Below are positions 21,950-33,386 of a stretch of 64,000 bases of DNA, piece after piece. The notes below the pieces were generated by a model. The model had not been told where the DNA came from and ran no database searches. It saw only the letters and a list, made by a program, of their open reading frames with translations. The stretch spans positions 1 through 64,000 of the forward strand of contig BCJJ01000028.1 in assembly GCA_039545355.1 (NCBI GenBank), given 5' to 3'. Made by a program: the position numbers and the translations under genes. Position 1 is the stretch's first letter. Each line of letters starts with the position of its first letter. Source of the stretch: Trichosporon coremiiforme. Taxonomy: Eukaryota; Basidiomycota; Tremellomycetes; Trichosporonales; Trichosporonaceae.

Positions 21950-22072
21950 CGCGGGTTGGGACTGAGAGGCGAGTTTAGGCTTTGCGAAGATGTGGTCGGC
22001 GTCATCCCGCCGTGGGTGCAGGAGAGGCAGAATCGGGAGTACGGGGAGGCATATGAAGACGGAGATAACTGA
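21950..22072 (+). pseudogene. Possible C-terminal fragment of a paralogue of the gene at 22496-23416
   Basis: An open stretch ends with VGVIPPWVQERQN and a stop at 22070-22072. The gene 1.3 kb downstream ends with VSVIPPWVLERHN. Eight of the 13 aligned codons in the core give the same residue with mostly third-base differences (GTC/GTT, ATC/ATA, GAG/GAA, AGG/CGC), which points to protein-level similarity and not a recent copy. Upstream, FRL aligns with YRV. No start codon, N-terminal half or splice pattern could be tied to it. It may be a remnant or an unrecognised last exon. Confidence 0.35.
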
Positions 22073-22379
22073 TCCGGAGTCGTAGAGAGGTCGTACAGAG
22101 GTCGTAAAGAGAGGGGTAGAGAGCTGCGAATGCAATACATATCGTGAAGATGCTTGCGGCTCTTGGCGGCGCCCGAAAATGATCTTCATCGGGCGGGCGC
22201 CACCAAGCCGTCGGTGTCCCCGTGCCTCTCCGTTCCTGTGGCGGGGAATCGGTGCGGTGTTCACGAACAGCGGAATTCCGACATCACATGACCGTCGAGG
22301 ACGCCGCCCGTCGCCGCTGCACGTCGCCCATCGCCGCCGCTATCTATCTCCAGCGGTCCAGATGCATATCTCTCCACGA

Positions 22380-22399
22380 GCCAAGACTTAGTTCTTGGC
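22380..22399. promoter_or_regulatory. 7-bp inverted repeat GCCAAGA / TCTTGGC
   Basis: A perfect 7-bp palindromic pair with a 6-nt spacer, centred about 40 bp upstream of the TATA box of the next gene. It is a candidate binding site or hairpin; no factor is recognised. Confidence 0.35.
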
Positions 22400-22430
22400 A
22401 TTGTACGACGTCAGTTCACCCGGAGTCAGG

Positions 22431-22438
22431 TATATAAG
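22431..22438 (+). promoter_or_regulatory. TATA box (TATATAAG)
   Basis: A consensus TATATAAG 58 bp upstream of the ATG at 22496. It is the clearest TATA element in the window, and most genes here lack one, so this gene may be inducible. Confidence 0.5.
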
Positions 22439-22495
22439 CCACCACCTCCGCGTTTGAGAGTCCGCAGACATCACCACAATCGCCACTCAGACATC

Positions 22496-23416
22496 ATGGT
22501 CTTCGAAACAATCAACGCGTCGTACCCCACGTACACGGCCGAGAAGTCCAAGGTCAAGGGCTGGGTCCTCCTGACGCCCGACACGGCACACTTTGCCTCC
22601 GACGCATCCCAGTGGCGGAAGGACACGAAGGCGGCCCTTTCGGTCCTCCAGTCCCACGGACTGGTCGAGTATCACCCGACCGACGCCGGATTCGCCGTGC
22701 GCACTGCTCCGCCGAAGGCTCCGCCCGTGCACAAATCGAGGCCGTCCCTAAGGGGATCGGCGGCGGAGAGACTGCAGGCATACTATGCCGCGCGCGATTG
22801 GGCGATCCTGCACAATGGCGCCGCCCACGCTGCTGAGTCGGTCGTCGCGAGGAGTAGGGGGCTGCAGTGCATGCGCCTTGACTCTGAGGGCTCCGAGTCT
22901 GATGTTGCGGCTAGCAGGCGAGACGGACGGGGCGATGCCGTGCTCGCCGTCAGGAGGCATGCGCCCGATCATGGCTGGGCCGAGCTCGTCACCTTCGATT
23001 CGGCCGATGCCTCAGCTGTGCGGACAGCTTTGCAGACGATGGAAAGCAATCTGCCGATGGAATGGCACGAGAGCTGTGCCGAGGACGCGGCGGATTGCGA
23101 CGAGGGCTGCGGGGCCGGGAAGGCGTGTCCCGAAGAGGTGGAGGAGAGGGGCGTGCATTTTGTCGCGCGGCTCGAGTGGCCGACGAGCCTGATTGAGCAG
23201 GAGCGGATAGACTCGACGAGTACGGAGGAGAGAATTGCTCTGGTTGGCGAAGAGGAAGGAGAGGCTAAGCGCAAGGAAGTTGTGAGGGGGATGAAACTCC
23301 TCATGCGGGGGAGCGATGGGCTCGAGATCAACTATAGGGTTGAGGACGGAGAGGTGTCCGTTATACCGCCGTGGGTGCTCGAACGCCACAATGGGGGCCA
23401 TCCATCTCTAGTCTAG
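22496..23416 (+). CDS. Hypothetical protein, 306 aa, single exon
   Basis: I do not recognise this protein. The frame runs without introns from ATG at 22496 to TAG. An in-frame codon further upstream (22454) was rejected because it lies directly behind the TATA box and would be in the leader. The protein is soluble, without a signal peptide or membrane span. It opens MVFETINASYPTYTAEKSKV, has an acidic Cys-bearing middle (CAEDAADCDEGCGAGKAC near residues 198-215) that might bind metal, and ends near SVIPPWVLERHNGG. The ending recurs in a short fragment 1.3 kb upstream. A TATA box and an inverted repeat precede it. Absence of introns is unusual here and may mark a young or taxon-restricted gene. 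Confidence 0.6.
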   Translation: MVFETINASYPTYTAEKSKVKGWVLLTPDTAHFASDASQWRKDTKAALSVLQSHGLVEYHPTDAGFAVRTAPPKAPPVHKSRPSLRGSAAERLQAYYAARDWAILHNGAAHAAESVVARSRGLQCMRLDSEGSESDVAASRRDGRGDAVLAVRRHAPDHGWAELVTFDSADASAVRTALQTMESNLPMEWHESCAEDAADCDEGCGAGKACPEEVEERGVHFVARLEWPTSLIEQERIDSTSTEERIALVGEEEGEAKRKEVVRGMKLLMRGSDGLEINYRVEDGEVSVIPPWVLERHNGGHPSLV

Positions 23417-23562
23417 CCACAAAGCGTAGAAGTACATACATGTCATCATATCGACTAAGATGCAGATGTACTCCTCTGGACAGCCTTGCACAACCCTGAA
23501 GTCAGGACAATCGACAGAGAAACCGTCGCGAGCAAAAGAGGAAGCAACCTTGGAGGTTACTG

Positions 23563-23649
23563 TGCTCGCACGCTGAGTCGAACAGCGGTCAGCCCGGATC
23601 GAGATCAGAGACCACAACGGACGGTGATAACCACCTACACTATACGAGC
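23563..23649 (-). tRNA. tRNA-His (GTG), intron-containing, copy 1
   Basis: Reading the minus strand, the acceptor stem GCTCGTA pairs with TGCGAGC. The D stem is GTG/CAC around a G-G-containing loop, and the anticodon stem GTCCG/CGGGC closes the loop TTGTGG. The T stem CGCTG/CAGCG encloses TTCGACT, and the discriminator is A. Anticodon GTG (His). A 14-nt intron (TCTCTGATCTCGAT) sits after position 37, the canonical place. A and B boxes are intact. A TTTT terminator follows within about 30 nt. Exon parts equal copy 2 except for one base. Confidence 0.8.
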
Positions 23650-24100
23650 GACGTCTTATTCACGTCAGCCAGTCGGCGGCGCCGGAGTTCCGAAGTCGGC
23701 GGTGGAGGACACGTGTAGAAATCTAGACTGCCCGGGGCCCAAGCAACGATGTTGCTCGTAGGGTGGCTAGACTTGAACTGATCAACTGAGAATGTGGTTG
23801 CATAGGATGGCCAGATGGCCACTTATATATCTACAAGCAGCTAGAGAACAAAGAGACTAGCTGCAAGCTATCGGAAGATGTCGTACGATGTCGGGCGCCG
23901 AGGCCGGCGCCGAGAATGCGTGTAAGAAGCATGTTGAGCATGTTCTCAGCTAGAACAATAGAAACATTGAGAACGGGGGTGCTTTACAGGATGTCGAACA
24001 CCGGAGTACGGGCCGAGTGCCGCGAGACACGTGGGAAAAGAAATCACGTGATTTCCAACAGACACGGGATTTAAAAGAGGAGCAACTATGGTAAGTCGCT

Positions 24101-24188
24101 TGCTCGCACGCTGAGTCGAACAGCGGTCAGCCCGGAACAGACATCGAAGCCACAACGGACGGGTGATAACCACCTACACTATACGAGC
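24101..24188 (-). tRNA. tRNA-His (GTG), intron-containing, copy 2
   Basis: It has the same fold as copy 1, 540 bp away on the same strand, with identical acceptor, D, anticodon and T stems. Its 14-nt intron (CTTCGATGTCTGTT) differs from copy 1. There is one additional C between the D stem and anticodon stem (CACCC for CACC), giving two bases where one (position 26) is standard. This may slightly distort the core, so the copy might be weak or a pseudogene. A TTTT terminator lies downstream. Confidence 0.7.
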
Positions 24189-24319
24189 GACGGGAATAAC
24201 GTGAGCAGCTGAGAGAGGGGTCCGCGCGGGCGAGTGCGAGCGCGCATGTAAGAACTGCATTTCACGATTCTGACGGACTTCCGACTACTTCTGACTACTG
24301 CAACTCTTGACGTCCAATC

Positions 24320-24725
24320 TCACGCCTGGTAGTACACGTAGTAGCCACGCTTCGGGTTGATGAGTTTCTGGCAGACACCTTCGTCGGGGTAGTTGTTGTC
24401 GTTGTAGCTCTTGCACTGGGTGCCTTCGATGCCCTGAGCCGAGCCGAGCCGAACATGAAGTTGTGGCCCTTGAGCTTGATGCTGTTGACCGGAATGGGGC
24501 CAAAGGAGTTGCAGTCCACCGTCTCGAATCCGGAGCTTCTGTACACCTTGTTTCCACAGTTGCCGTCCGAGAACGCCTCGACCTCCCAGTACAGGTCCTC
24601 GGGACACGGGGCCAAGTCAACCGCGGCCGCGGAGGCGACCACTCCGAGACCGAGAGCGGAGGGAGTGGTGGTGAGAACCCCCTGCAGTCAGTGTGGCACT
24701 CCATTTAGAGGCTTACGACTTCTGC
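24320..24725 (-). pseudogene. Broken gene for a small secreted cysteine-bearing protein
   Basis: On the minus strand an exon beginning at 24681 encodes a hydrophobic Ala/Val/Leu stretch (ALGLGVVASAAAV) like a signal peptide, then a mature domain starting near DLAPCPEDLYWEVEAFSDGN with paired cysteines. A canonical 35-nt intron (24716-24682) precedes it. Two lesions are visible. No ATG occurs in any frame of the upstream exon before in-frame stops. Three GAGCC units at 24436-24450 (GGCTC on the coding strand) shift the frame by +2, while the downstream frame continues with GTQCKSYNDNNYPDEG and a stop at 24320. No GT-AG intron can bridge the shift. I do not recognise the family. It could instead be a sequencing error at the repeat. 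Confidence 0.6.
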
Positions 24726-27700
24726 TCTGTGGTGTAGAGAGGATAGATGGATAGATGCGTTGCTGCGTTTTGAAGAAGAAGAGGAGCCTGTTCTGAGGCT
24801 CTTTTGTATCTCTCAGACCGGCTCAAGTTGTACAACCTGACCGGCACATATTGGCGCAGGACCCGACACCTTCTCCTCGACCTCCCGCATTGAACCAGCA
24901 TTTGCTAATGACCCTTACGTCGTCTCCCCGCCCCATTCTCGCAGGAGAGAGACCCCTGACCAGGCGAAAGAGCGCAGCAAGTGTTGCGCTTCGAGGTTGT
25001 GACTGACGAAGGCGTTCACTCAGGTGCCACATTAAGCGCAGCAGATGACTCCCTCATGTGCATCCATATGACGGAATACTGCGGCCTCGAGCTTTCAAGG
25101 TCGCGTTAGTGGAGCGAAAGCATATGCACCTGATGTTCACGCTTCAAGCCAGCGGTACTGCGGCTATGATGATGGATGCCGTTAGAACGCACGTGGAGAC
25201 TGACGGGGGGATGCACTCTGCTATAACAGCGGCAGACAGACCCGTGGAGTCAACGTTTCATGTTTCTCGCCGTTATGGATCGAACGCCGAGGATGCCCTC
25301 AGCCGAGCCGCTCCGAGCAAGCAGCGCCAAGACGCTGCGGGGATGGCGTAGAGGTCCGCACTGCCTCTGAGGGGATTGGCCGCGGAGTGTACTCCAGCCT
25401 AAGTCAGTGCCAGGGCCTTCTGGACGCTGTCGAAACGATACCAAGCACTTCTTCCCCTATCTGGCCGCGCACGAACATGACCACCCGGCGGCGAGGGTGC
25501 ACGAGCGAGGAGCCTCGAACAACCGTTACTCCGGGACCGACGTAATGGCTTGATGAAGCTGTCCGAACAATGCATCTCACATCCAGCAGTGAAACGAGAG
25601 GCACAGAAATTGGTGCCCAGAATCTTGCGCCCAAAACTTGGCACTGGGCGCCGATCGAAACTCGAGACTGGTGCTCAAAATCTCGAACTGACTCCAGACT
25701 GATGGCATCGCTGACGTTAAGCGCTAAAATGTTGTGCCCGCTGGGACCCGTCCGAACCGAATCGGCACCGCGGTACCGTCTAGCTCACAGTACAGCTGGC
25801 TGTGGAACTCCGAAACGACATCCGTCACGCTCAACGCACAATTGGTGGCGGGCACATTCCAGAGCAACGGACCTCGCGACTTCACGATGTGTCGGTATGC
25901 CACGGCCCCACGCGCTTGGATACAGTGGGTAGCGCAACGACGCGACGCGACGCGACGGGACGTGCTCACTACCAGCCGCTCGCCTGCTAGCCAGCGCTCG
26001 AGACGTAAGGCACCTGGTGCGTGAGGAACATCTAGTGCCGCACGTGATGGACGGGCTACGATGTAACGTCGACGGGAACGGAGAGCCACTCCCTCTTGTG
26101 TCAAGTTTCTCGGAGCTGTACGCTTCAGCGCCTCCGCGACAATCGCAACAATTGCGTGAATGCCAGCTCAAACCCGAGACGACAGCAAGACCACTGCGAT
26201 CGAGATCTCGACGTCCGAGGCCGCAGAGAGCGACTGTCGTACGCGATCTGATGCGTTACGATGGTGCGAATGTGCGAACGCGGATTCTGAGCTCTGAGGA
26301 TGGTCAGGTGCGACTCGAAATCACATCTGGACGACTGGCGAGACACACTCCTACGTGCGCCGCCACGGTCGTATTCACATACCGACTTCTGGGCTCGGCT
26401 GAGCACAACCGTCCCTGCCACGAGATCGCGCTGCTCAGATCCGCGGGCGTACAGCTCAAGTGCTTTCGCCCCAATTACCTCTTGTGCGCTGGCGCTACGC
26501 TATCGAGCCAGCCTGGAGTCAGTTGTCATCGTCAGCGGGCCGAACTGATGCATCGGCAAGGGGGTCTCCATGGAAGTTGCGACGTTGCCACCCACGTCCA
26601 TAATCCGCTGGAAGTGATCGCCTGCATGCCGGTCGGAGCAAAGTGGGCAGGCTCCGCAGCGAACCCAAAGCCGAGGCGACGGCGACGGGCGTGGCTGCAT
26701 GCTCAGCCCGCAGGTCACTTGACTGTGCGTCGGCGATGCAGGATGTAACGTGCGAAGGATGATGTCGATATGTGACTTGCAAGTTCTCGGCTCGGAGGAA
26801 GCTCGGACGTCATAAGACATGAAACCTGCGACAAGGACGTCTGAGAGTCTATCTCGTCTCACGGTGCTTGTGCATCGAGTGGGCCATGTTTAAATCCATG
26901 TGAACGCGACGAGGTTTTGCTGGGGGACTATTCTTGCAGTTCGTTAGTCGCCGATGACATCCGGGTGCCTTCTACATGCCAGCGTGACTGATGGTTTATG
27001 ATCGCGATCTCAGTATTGGCAACCGAGCAGGCAGCTGAGCGGGCTCCTGGTGCGAGTTTTCGCGAGATCTGGCGGCCGATAACGGGCACATGACCTAGCG
27101 CGTTGTTTGCTGCGACAAGCACGGCGAACATGACGAGCACCGAGTTCCTGACACGACCGAACGGATCGCGGATGAGGTGATGTGAGGTACACAGTACACC
27201 AGAAGGGCAAGAAGGTACTGTACACATGAAAAGACAAGGAATACAACATCCCCCATAGATCAGGGCCCGCGGGATGGATGCGATAGGATCGCGGCGAGCG
27301 GCACGTCCGTCCTGAACAAGCATGAGCGAGCCGTATTAAGGCATTCAGCAACAGCTCCACAGCAGTTCTCACGCATTCAGTCCGACCAGCCCTACATTCA
27401 TCACCGACCGTGCGCCCACGCCGGTCCTGGAATGTCTGCATTCTTGCTCGTGCGGAAGGTTCGCCAGCATGCGCTGTGTACGTTACCTGTTTGGGCGCGC
27501 AGCCTGCGCCAAGTACTTGGACATGTGATCTCGAGATGTATGCTGCATGCTGATATGCTGATCGCTGCGCTCTTAATTGAACTGTGAACAGCGTTACATC
27601 GAGGTTCCTGGTCGGCGTTCTGGCGCCCTTGGCGACGCGTCAATGGCGGACGAAGCATCCACAACCGGTGAGGATATCGCGAGTGATGAGGTCAGTGGCG

Positions 27701-28069
27701 TCGGCACGGCTCTCAGCGCCGGAAGCTACGGTTCCTCGACGGCCAACTTTCTCCGTCGCGCATGAGTTTTTGATCCATGCGCTCCCCTCTTCCCCTCACA
27801 ACCCTCGTTTGCACCGGCATGCCTCGGCCCGTAAGGGGCACGCGGCGCATGCGGCGTCGACGGGAGCTCCGATTGCATTGCGCCGTGTCAGAATGCAGCA
27901 CGCGCCTCGCAATTCGCATTGCGCCAGATCTATCTCAGTCCGAGCGCGCGAGAATCTCGTCGCGCTCGCCAAGCTCACCCGGATCGATAGCGAATAGGGT
28001 TCGAACTGGATCCGGTGCTTCCCAGAAATTGGGGTGGCAGTCTTAAGCACACAATATATCGGCCGCCGT

Positions 28070-28090
28070 GGGGGTGGGGGGGGGGGGGGG
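28070..28090 (+). repeat. G-run (G5-T-G15)
   Basis: An uninterrupted run of 15 G preceded by GGGGGT. It is likely to form a G-quadruplex and is length-unstable; assembly errors are possible. Confidence 0.85.
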
Positions 28091-29519
28091 CGAATGATAG
28101 CGCCATATCGCGTCGTACATGAATCCAGGTGGGCTGGCTGCGGACTGCGGCTGCTGTTCTGTGGCATTTCGGAGCACGAGAATCGTGTTTCATGCTCCGT
28201 CGCGGCTTGAGAATGTCAGCGCCGCAGGCACATAGAACGTAACACGGTGTGCCGCGCTCGACCATGGAAATCAGAAAACTGCTGCCTGGGGCGAGTTTTC
28301 ATACGTCTGTGATGGTGCGTTTCCGTTGTACGAGAGTGTACGGCATCGATACAAAAAAATAAAGTACGACGCTCGTCAGAAAGGAACCGTTGTCCAGATT
28401 ACTGGAATCAACGGAGCTAACGGAAACAAAGAAGACTTCGTACTCCGTCCTGCGTAGACCTACGGTACGATAGCCAGGACTGCCCAGCACTATGAAACGG
28501 GGCTCTGCAGGATGAGCACCAACGCCGAGCCTGGACTTGGACAACGATGTCTTTGGAATCCGCCCTACACTCGTCTGTTGGGGCTGCGAGAAAACAAAGT
28601 TGAGGCGACCGCGGTCGCAACCCACGACCCAAGCGATGTACGGCACGGCGAGCACCGTTGTTCTCTCGGGACACAGGAGTCGTCAGCCTGTTCTTCAAGC
28701 CGCACGGTCGGTATGCTGGTACTGCGAGCTGCAGAGCAGCATATGACCCAGCATAGCTTGGAGACGCCAGGTTCATGTTCCTCCGCATGCGCGCATGAAT
28801 TGATCGATTGGTTCGATTCACATATGCATGGGCTTCGAGAATTCAGACCTCGAAACACCTGCGACGCGGACACGGCGCCGGACAGTGTCCGTCGCACCGA
28901 TCAAACTGGCTTTCGATCTCAGCCACTTCCGTTCCACACGGTCCTGTCGTCCGTGTCCTGGCTGCCGTCATCCGGGATCTGGTGGTGGTGCCGTCCTACC
29001 ATCCGCCGAGCCCCGTTCACCGCCTTGGCGTCAGTTTCAACGGCGGCCATCTGAGCGCTTCCGGGTGCTCTGGGGTGCGTCGCACCGAAATCCAGACCGC
29101 ATGATGCATGACGCCGTTCTCGAGTCGTAGCCTGTTTGACATTGCCTGAAACCTCGTTGTGCGGTGTGTCACCGCTATCAGATACGCCACGCAAAGTGGG
29201 TCTAGGGCGATTGCACGCACCTCGCGCTCGTCGCACTCCCAACGTGCGATTTTCTTCAGCAAGGAACGCACAAGCCCGAACGGATGAGAAGGCCTGTCTA
29301 TTCACGTTCTCGGGCGCGCCACGCCGTCCTTACGACAACGGGCATCGTCTAAACACCGCCTCGGCGCCTTCAAGCATGTGCAACCCATGAGTCGTGAGCA
29401 TCTTCTTCTGGTAACCAGACCTTGCCGCCCAATTCAGTGCTTGTTGTCCTATGACACAACCGGCCCACTATTGGAGCGCCCCAGCGTTCCAGTATCGAGG
29501 AGATGGAACAACGCGCATG

Positions 29520-29564
29520 GTCGCCCAGGTCGGCCAGGTCTCGTACGTCGTTCAGGTCGCTCAG
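29520..29564. repeat. Imperfect 9-bp tandem repeat (GTCGCCCAG-like, five units)
   Basis: Successive units are GTCGCCCAG, GTCGGCCAG, GTCTCGTAC, GTCGTTCAG and GTCGCTCAG. GTC begins every unit. Confidence 0.7.
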
Positions 29565-31402
29565 ACCCATGAATGCTGGACAGGGAGCGCGTCGTACTCC
29601 CCTCGCCCTGCCCAGTGCCCCGCATTCAAGATCATCTGCTCGAGTTTATCCTCGCCCTAGCTACGCTGGGCAGTTAGTGCCCGCTGTGAGGATTTGGTAT
29701 TTCCGTGCACAGCCGTGCACGCTACTGGTATGCGGAGACGCGAAAACCGAGTCATCCGGAAGTGATCAGAATGTCAGGAGACATTTTCAGCAGAAGAGGG
29801 GCAGGAGCAGAGCGCTGGAGCTGCATTCCCCCATGCCTAAAGAGCGCTAGGCGCTCACGTATCACACACTATAAATTCTGGATTCTCGGAAGCACAAGTT
29901 TAGGCTGCAATATCAGCATCTTAGCCTGGGAGCTCCGCTGCTTAGCTGGCTAATTGCCAAAGCGCAGCTGGCGGCTCGCAATTGATCACTGCGATAATGT
30001 CTCAAAGTGCCCGAAGACGATTCAGAGCCCACTCTTCTGCGCTCTGCGCACTATGAACGGGCCCTGGTGCCCCCGGACTGCCTCACTCAGGCCGTCCGGC
30101 CCATATCAACAGGACCGGAAGGCGATGAATGATGGAAGGTTTGAACGGCGAGCAAGGCACGGGTCCGCCCAAAACTCCTGGGCCGGACCGGACTCGTGCA
30201 CTTTGAAGGTGCCGGAGGACCTGCAGGCTCGCTGGGCGGAGTAGGACCGGAGACGGCGTCCGCTGTACACTGTGGTGAGCAGAGAGGTCTATGGTGGGTG
30301 AGAAAGACGGAACTAAGGTTCAGGTAGTTGCGGCCTAGTCGTTCCTCGATTTTCGGATGTACCCCGCATAACACGTCCTTTATCTTTTCGATCGTCCTTC
30401 CCGCTGGAGCGGTGTCCTTTTGCTCCTTTGTCCAGACTGAATGGCAGGACGCGTCTTCCTAATCCGATGTCGCTGCCAGAGGCGCGTCTCCAGTGTAGTG
30501 CAGCGCATTGTTGTGCCCCGCCCTTGCCCGTTCGGTCGGCGGCGTCCCCTGTGGTCCCCTCCCAGAATTCGATTCCGAAACTCCTCGCCGCGGTGGAGAT
30601 GAGTGATCGGTGTCCTCGGAACTCGGAAAGGGGAGTGTCTCCTGCGTGTCAGGCAGCGATGGCTGGTTGCAGACTGAATGACATCCGGTCCCTTCGGCCA
30701 GACCGGGGAGATACCGGGATATCTGAGGGCCATGACAGGCATCGGGGGCGACTCGGGCCGTCCTCGCAGTCGATAGTGCAGGGTGAAGCCGAGCGTTCCG
30801 CGACTAGCTCCAGCGAGGGCAGCGTTCTCATTCGGCGTCTGCGTGCGTGAGCTCGTGCGATGCATCACGAGACTGGACGAAGTGACATCTGTAAAGTCCA
30901 GACTGCCAGCCAGCCCGAAGTGTGGAGCGCGTTCAGTCCCGCGCAGGCTGCATCGTTACCTGGCTGCGCCGGCTGGGGTCATTGCGCTCGTGCATTCAAT
31001 GCGGGCGGTTCTCGCGGCGCGGATCTCCGAGGCGCTGTGAAAACTCGGTCGCGCAGCACCTGCCTGACAAGCCCACGTCAAGTCAGGGCGTGGAGAACGT
31101 CTCCGCCCGCAGCACTCAGGATTGTCGATACCGCCTCTTCGGCAAATTCGCGGCGCACGTCCATCGTCATGTACGCACAGATTCTGGGTTCGAATATCGA
31201 CGAACGGGCCGCAGAATCTTGGCCGTCCTTGTTGGACTCTGAGCAGGTTCCTCGGCGAGTGTTCTGCACCCTCTGCGCCGCTTGCGCTGTACTTCTGCGC
31301 CCAAGATAGCCTTGAACTGATGCGCCCGGGCAACACTCCTGGTGCCCTGTCAGGTGTACGATGTCAGGCCCTATCGATTGCCTGTCCCCGGTCATGCACA
31401 CT

Positions 31403-31437
31403 CCTGCAGTGCCTGCAGTGCCTGCAGTGCCTGCAGT
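31403..31437. repeat. 9-bp tandem repeat (CCTGCAGTG)3.9
   Basis: Nearly four perfect copies of CCTGCAGTG in noncoding sequence. Confidence 0.9.
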
Positions 31438-33362
31438 TGAAGGCGTGGAGGCGAAGTGAACGCCACGGATTCCTCAGGACGAAGGGGCAGGAGGGCGCGT
31501 GAAAGGGTGGTGCAACCTCGTCCACCAATCCGGCATCAGAAAGCGATTCTGCCCACCGCCGCAACGGACCAAAGTGCGCGCATACCCGCCCGACATCGGT
31601 CATCGGAGCTGACTGTGGGAGCGCGAGGATCGCCCGGTCTCGCACTTGCCCGACCACGTCGCACTTTGGCGTCCTGGGCGGGTTTGTTTCGATCCTTCCA
31701 CAGGTGCAAAGGTGCAACAGGACACACGCCCCAGGTGGCTTTGGTGACAACCACGCGCAAGCTGTGGCCCTCTTCTCTCTGCCAAACGCAGCCAAACTGC
31801 GGGCAGCGGCTTCCACCGCCGGTAGGATCTGATGCACTCGCACCCGCCCAGAACCACCAAGCGAGCGTGAGCCTGGCCAAGAAAGTATACGCGTCCGCCG
31901 TTCGCGCCTTCCTTTTCTTTCGCGAACGCCTGATTGCGCCGAGCCACGCCTACCCTCCAATTCCTTGCAGTCTCGCCTCGCCGGCCCTCGTGTCCCCTCT
32001 GCGCACCGCAGCCCCGCCCCGACCTGGCCTCGTGCCAGAACTCACAGCGAGATACGCGCCCGGGCTGCCTCGGATCATCTGATTCCATCCATGCCTGAGT
32101 TCCCGGACGGCGCGAGTTTTCATTCATCGCGAAAACCCATGCGCATACCCAGGAGCATTCGCGGCTGCTCTCACGCGTACTGAATACCATCTTTACCATT
32201 CACCACTGCCGGACGAGGGCCGGGGTGCCGGTGGCAGTTCCGTTGTCTTCCGAAAGCCTCTTTCTGATGAAAATTGGTGGCATGTTCTCCCCCCGATCGC
32301 ATTTTCCTGCCACTCACAGCTGCTACGCTTACCTTGACTGGGAGCCCGCGTGAGCAGGACACTTCTTATTCGATGCCCACGACGCATTCCAAGCCCAGGT
32401 GGGCGAACACATGTGGACCCTTTTAATTAGGATTCACGAGCATTCATAGCAAGCTCGACGTAATGTGTCAATTCAATCATCACCTTGGGCCCATGAGCTG
32501 TGCCTGGTTAATCTGCACAACCTCAGACCTGGATGTGGAAGAGGTCGCTGGCCAGTGATGTCTACGCTTGCATACGCCGCATGATCTGCCCGCACGAGCA
32601 TGAGAACCCCACTCCGGATCCGCTTCGCGTCCGCTCTAGCAATTGTGTATTGGCCCTGCAAGCTTGAGCGACATCCGGCGCCACCCCAACCTTGTCAGTC
32701 AGCGCACATAGAGTTGCCCACGGCTGTCCACACGGTATCCTACGGCCCACAGAAGCCGACGGCGCCCGGAATCCGTCACAAAGAGATACAAGGCCACGGC
32801 ACTACGGCCACACGGCTGCATGGTTCACGGCTCATGGCTCCTTGATTCACGGCTTTCTGGGTGTAATCATATGTGAATTCGAGGGCTGAAATAAAGAATG
32901 GATGAAAGGAATGGCATGACACGCTAACGCGAGCGTATTTCTGGTACTCATGAGCGTCTATACGCCTATACGCTAGCGCCGTCGTGACAAATGCAGCCGG
33001 CCAGCCGCCAAAATGGCAGCCTCACTCGCACTCTTGACTGGCGCTACGGCGCGCTGATTCATGCATGGCGCAAGCTACTATTCACGGCTGAGCCGAATAG
33101 ATTGCAGCGCAGGGGTGCCTACCGGCCCTGCCGCGCCTGCCGAGGACTTTGCGCCTACATCGTTGCGTCAACGAGCACGCCTTCACGCGCGTATCTGTCG
33201 TGAGTGGCTAAGTCAGGTCCATTAGGTCCGTGATCAACAATCAACAAACGATTCAACAGGTCATCTGCCACTACGCGTCTCGGCGCCTGATCAGTAACTG
33301 AGCGACAAGCGGCACGGTTGTCCTTAGTCCTGTGAGTACGATGCTACATCCGCATTCGGCGA

Positions 33363-33386
33363 TTCGCCGTCTTCGCCGTCTTCGCC
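33363..33386. repeat. 9-bp tandem repeat (TTCGCCGTC)2.7
   Basis: Two complete copies and a partial third of TTCGCCGTC, noncoding. Confidence 0.75.

Noticed and set aside
31190..31200. GGTTCGAAT resembling a tRNA B box
   Set aside because: The flanks form neither a T stem nor an acceptor stem, and there is no A box at the right distance.
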